Positions 62,160 through 64,000 of a stretch of 64,000 bases of DNA are shown in pieces. The stretch comes from Pseudohongiella nitratireducens (lineage in GTDB: Bacteria > Pseudomonadota > Gammaproteobacteria > Pseudomonadales > Pseudohongiellaceae): positions 248,001 to 312,000 of the forward strand of contig NZ_LWHM01000001.1 in NCBI RefSeq assembly GCF_001642735.1. Direction: 5' to 3'. The position numbers and the translations under genes are program-made. The notes beneath the pieces are model-generated. The model searched no databases. It worked only from the letters and a program-made list of their open reading frames with translations, and had not been told where the DNA came from. Each line of letters opens with the position of its first letter. Position 1 is the first letter of the stretch.

Positions 62160-64000
62160 CTAATCTGCCAGCTGCCGCAGCACCAGCAAGGGGCTGGTAT
62201 TGACGACCCGTCGTGTTGCGGCAAAACCGATACCGGCAATAATGGCCGTCCCCAACACCGGACCAGCCAGCCATACCCATATATGCAAGCGGAAAGCCTG
62301 CTCAAAAACCTGTGTCTGCAAGAAGTACAGTGCCGCTTCTGCGCCCAGTGTCGCCATCATGCCAGACACAGCACCAATGAATGCATACTCAAACAGCATG
62401 GCACGTAAAATCAACTGGCGACTTGCGCCAAGGGTTCTCAGGATAGCATTTTCTCGATACCGCTCCCCTAGGGTTGCATTCACACAGGCCAACAATACCA
62501 AGGCGCCACTGACCAGTACCAGGGCGGCAATCAATTCGATAGCAGAACTCACCTGAAAAATAATACGCTGAATCTGCGCAATAATGGCATCCACCTCCAG
62601 CACAACAATTGTTGGGAAAGCACGCAGCATGTCATTCAACATCAGTTTTTGCTCACCTTCCAGCAATAAAGTAGACAGGTAAGTCGCACCAAATTGCTCA
62701 AGGCTTCCGGGTGAAAAGATGAAGAAAAAATTAGGCTGCATGTTATCCCAGCGTACCGTGCGGAAACTGCTGACATTGACGGTGACGCGCTGCCCTTCAA
62801 TTTCAAAGACCAGTTCATCTCCCAGCGACAGACCCAGCCTCTCTGCATAATCCTGCTCAACCGAGACTTCACCGGGTCGCGCCTCCTCATCCCACCACTG
62901 CCCGGCGACCACTTCATTGTCAGGCGGCAATGAGGATGTCCATGTGACCTGCCGCGTAACAGGACGAACAGATTCAGTGTCACCAACCTCACCTGATTCG
63001 TTCACAGTGGCTGCCTGCCCACTTTCATCAGCACTGGCTGGCGCTGCTGTACCCGCGCCCGAATCTTCCGCCGCCCGCTCGGTCAGGTTGCGCGGCTGCT
63101 CGTCATCGTCCCAGGGGCGTCTTGCCGGCTCTCCGTTAACCGTTAACAGGGCGGCTCGCATCATCGGATAGAAAGGGTTCCCTTCCAGATTCCGTTGCTC
63201 ATAGAACGATTCAATGCCTGGCAACTGCGCCGCGGTGATATTCATCATGAAATGATTGGGTGTATCTTCTGGAAGCTGTGCCTGCCAGTCGCTGATCAGA
63301 TCACTTCTTAACAAACTCAAGGTCAGCAAACTCATAAAGGTCACAGCAAAGACCATGATCTGCAGCACGCTTTGCTGACTGCGCCGACTCAGTGCCGATT
63401 TCGCCAGCAACCAGGCACTACCGGCTCGCATGCCACTTGCTGTGCCGGATTTAAGCAACAGGTATGAGGCCAGCGCCAGCACCAGAAAGACCAGGGAAAC
63501 CGCAATAGCAATCAGCGCGGTCAGGTATAAATCGCCGCTATACCACAGTATTAAAGCAAGGATACCTCCCACCCCGGCAGTGTACGGCAACCATTGCGAG
63601 CTACCATCCACTGCCACATCTTTGCGCAACACACGAAGCGGACTGACACTGCGAAGTCCCCACAGCGGCGGCAGCGCAAAGGCAGTCAGGCAGAGCAATG
63701 CGGTAAGCGCACCAATGAAAAACGGGGTAATGGATGCCGCTGGCAAAGCCACCTGCATCAGTGAGCCAAGCAGTGCCAGAATCGCCTCATGGATCAGCCA
63801 CCCTGCTATTGATCCTGTCAATACTGCCACGACCCAAAGTATTCCCAGTAACAGACCATACATCGTATTAATTTGTGAGGCGGTCAACCCCAGGGTTTTC
63901 AGTATGGCAACATGATCAAAATGCCGGTGGCTGTAACGGCGTGCCGTCAGCGCTATTGCCAGCCCTGCCAGCGTTACGGCAAACAGACTGCCCAGCATCA
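62160..64000 (-). CDS. FtsX/MacB-like ABC transporter permease (YbbP type), 5' partial
   Basis: The visible ~613 residues are the C-terminal part of a large permease with two FtsX domains; the frame runs off the right edge of the window. E. coli YbbP is 804 residues, so about 190 residues are missing. Visible parts: a first set of helices (LILWYSGDLYLTALIAIAVS), the linker AGSAWLLAKSALSRRSQQSV, a large periplasmic domain (AAQLPGIESFYEQRNLEGNP) with an acidic low-complexity insert near 63000-63100, and the last FtsX domain (ERYRENAILRTLGASRQLIL, AALYFLQTQVFEQAFRLHIW). The ATPase partner (YbbA type) is expected just outside. Substrate unknown. Confidence 0.88.
   Translation of the reverse strand, partial: MLGSLFAVTLAGLAIALTARRYSHRHFDHVAILKTLGLTASQINTMYGLLLGILWVVAVLTGSIAGWLIHEAILALLGSLMQVALPAASITPFFIGALTALLCLTAFALPPLWGLRSVSPLRVLRKDVAVDGSSQWLPYTAGVGGILALILWYSGDLYLTALIAIAVSLVFLVLALASYLLLKSGTASGMRAGSAWLLAKSALSRRSQQSVLQIMVFAVTFMSLLTLSLLRSDLISDWQAQLPEDTPNHFMMNITAAQLPGIESFYEQRNLEGNPFYPMMRAALLTVNGEPARRPWDDDEQPRNLTERAAEDSGAGTAAPASADESGQAATVNESGEVGDTESVRPVTRQVTWTSSLPPDNEVVAGQWWDEEARPGEVSVEQDYAERLGLSLGDELVFEIEGQRVTVNVSSFRTVRWDNMQPNFFFIFSPGSLEQFGATYLSTLLLEGEQKLMLNDMLRAFPTIVVLEVDAIIAQIQRIIFQVSSAIELIAALVLVSGALVLLACVNATLGERYRENAILRTLGASRQLILRAMLFEYAFIGAVSGMMATLGAEAALYFLQTQVFEQAFRLHIWVWLAGPVLGTAIIAGIGFAATRRVVNTSPLLVLRQLAD

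Overview
The window is a 64 kb stretch of gammaproteobacterial chromosome with moderate G+C by eye, dense genes and short spacers. The evidence for this is protein-level resemblance to E. coli and Pseudomonas (IlvD, RimK, YqiA, TrhO, RecQ, the mpl/ubiX neighbourhood) together with marine-type features: monomeric isocitrate dehydrogenase, TonB-dependent receptor, DUF3450, PhoX-like protein and PPi-dependent phosphofructokinase. A marine oligotroph of the Cellvibrionales/Pseudohongiella kind would fit, but I cannot place the genus. I see no rRNA, tRNA, CRISPR, transposase, integrase or phage gene.

Layout. 1-5 kb: the synthetase half of glutathionylspermidine synthetase/amidase (5' end outside the window), YqiA esterase, an RHH/GNAT toxin-antitoxin pair with two palindromes upstream, and ilvD. 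5-16 kb: MFS exporter, gamma-glutamyltranspeptidase lipoprotein, a 170-bp hairpin element (A), monomeric Icd, a four-gene sulfur/oxidative-repair operon (two YeeE/YedE halves, msrB, msrA), a methyltransferase overlapping an orphan sensor kinase, and two envelope proteins. 16-24 kb: bacterioferritin and Bfd, a secreted protein of unknown function, a PhoX-like Tat protein, an OmpA-type lipoprotein, SURF1, a glycosyltransferase/small-flippase pair and rimK. 24-37 kb: DUF3450 and then ten colinear minus-strand genes encoding two complete peptide-type ABC importers, one Opp/Dpp-like and one Yej-like. 37-48 kb: MscS, an Asp/His-rich exported protein, a small lipoprotein, DUF1653, trhO, recQ, two envelope proteins, an LpxH-like phosphoesterase and an aldehyde dehydrogenase. 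47.9-48.2 kb: a second and a third hairpin element (B and C), B lying inside C. 48-64 kb: slyD, an SDR, a TonB receptor, a NUDIX hydrolase, a dienelactone hydrolase, a peroxiredoxin, a trypsin-like protease overlapping head-to-head with a small membrane protein, a CheW-like protein, a Lon-N protein, mpl, a TIGR02444 protein, ubiX, PPi-PFK, pdxH, a secreted MORN protein and the C-terminal part of a YbbP-type permease.

How the genes fit together. Most of the window is housekeeping metabolism and envelope upkeep. The clearest working units are the 12-kb peptide-importer cluster, the sulfur/methionine-sulfoxide operon, the bfr/bfd iron-storage pair and the toxin-antitoxin pair.

The most unusual signal is non-coding: hairpin elements A, B and C. 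A and B have the same geometry (30-bp outer stem, 6/15-nt internal loop, 20-bp inner stem, 5-nt bulge, 8-bp apical stem, 25-27-nt loop) built from unrelated stem sequences, while the loop and internal-loop bases are conserved. C shares the left half and apex of this design and is interrupted by B. I know of no described family that matches and no encoded mobility gene is visible.
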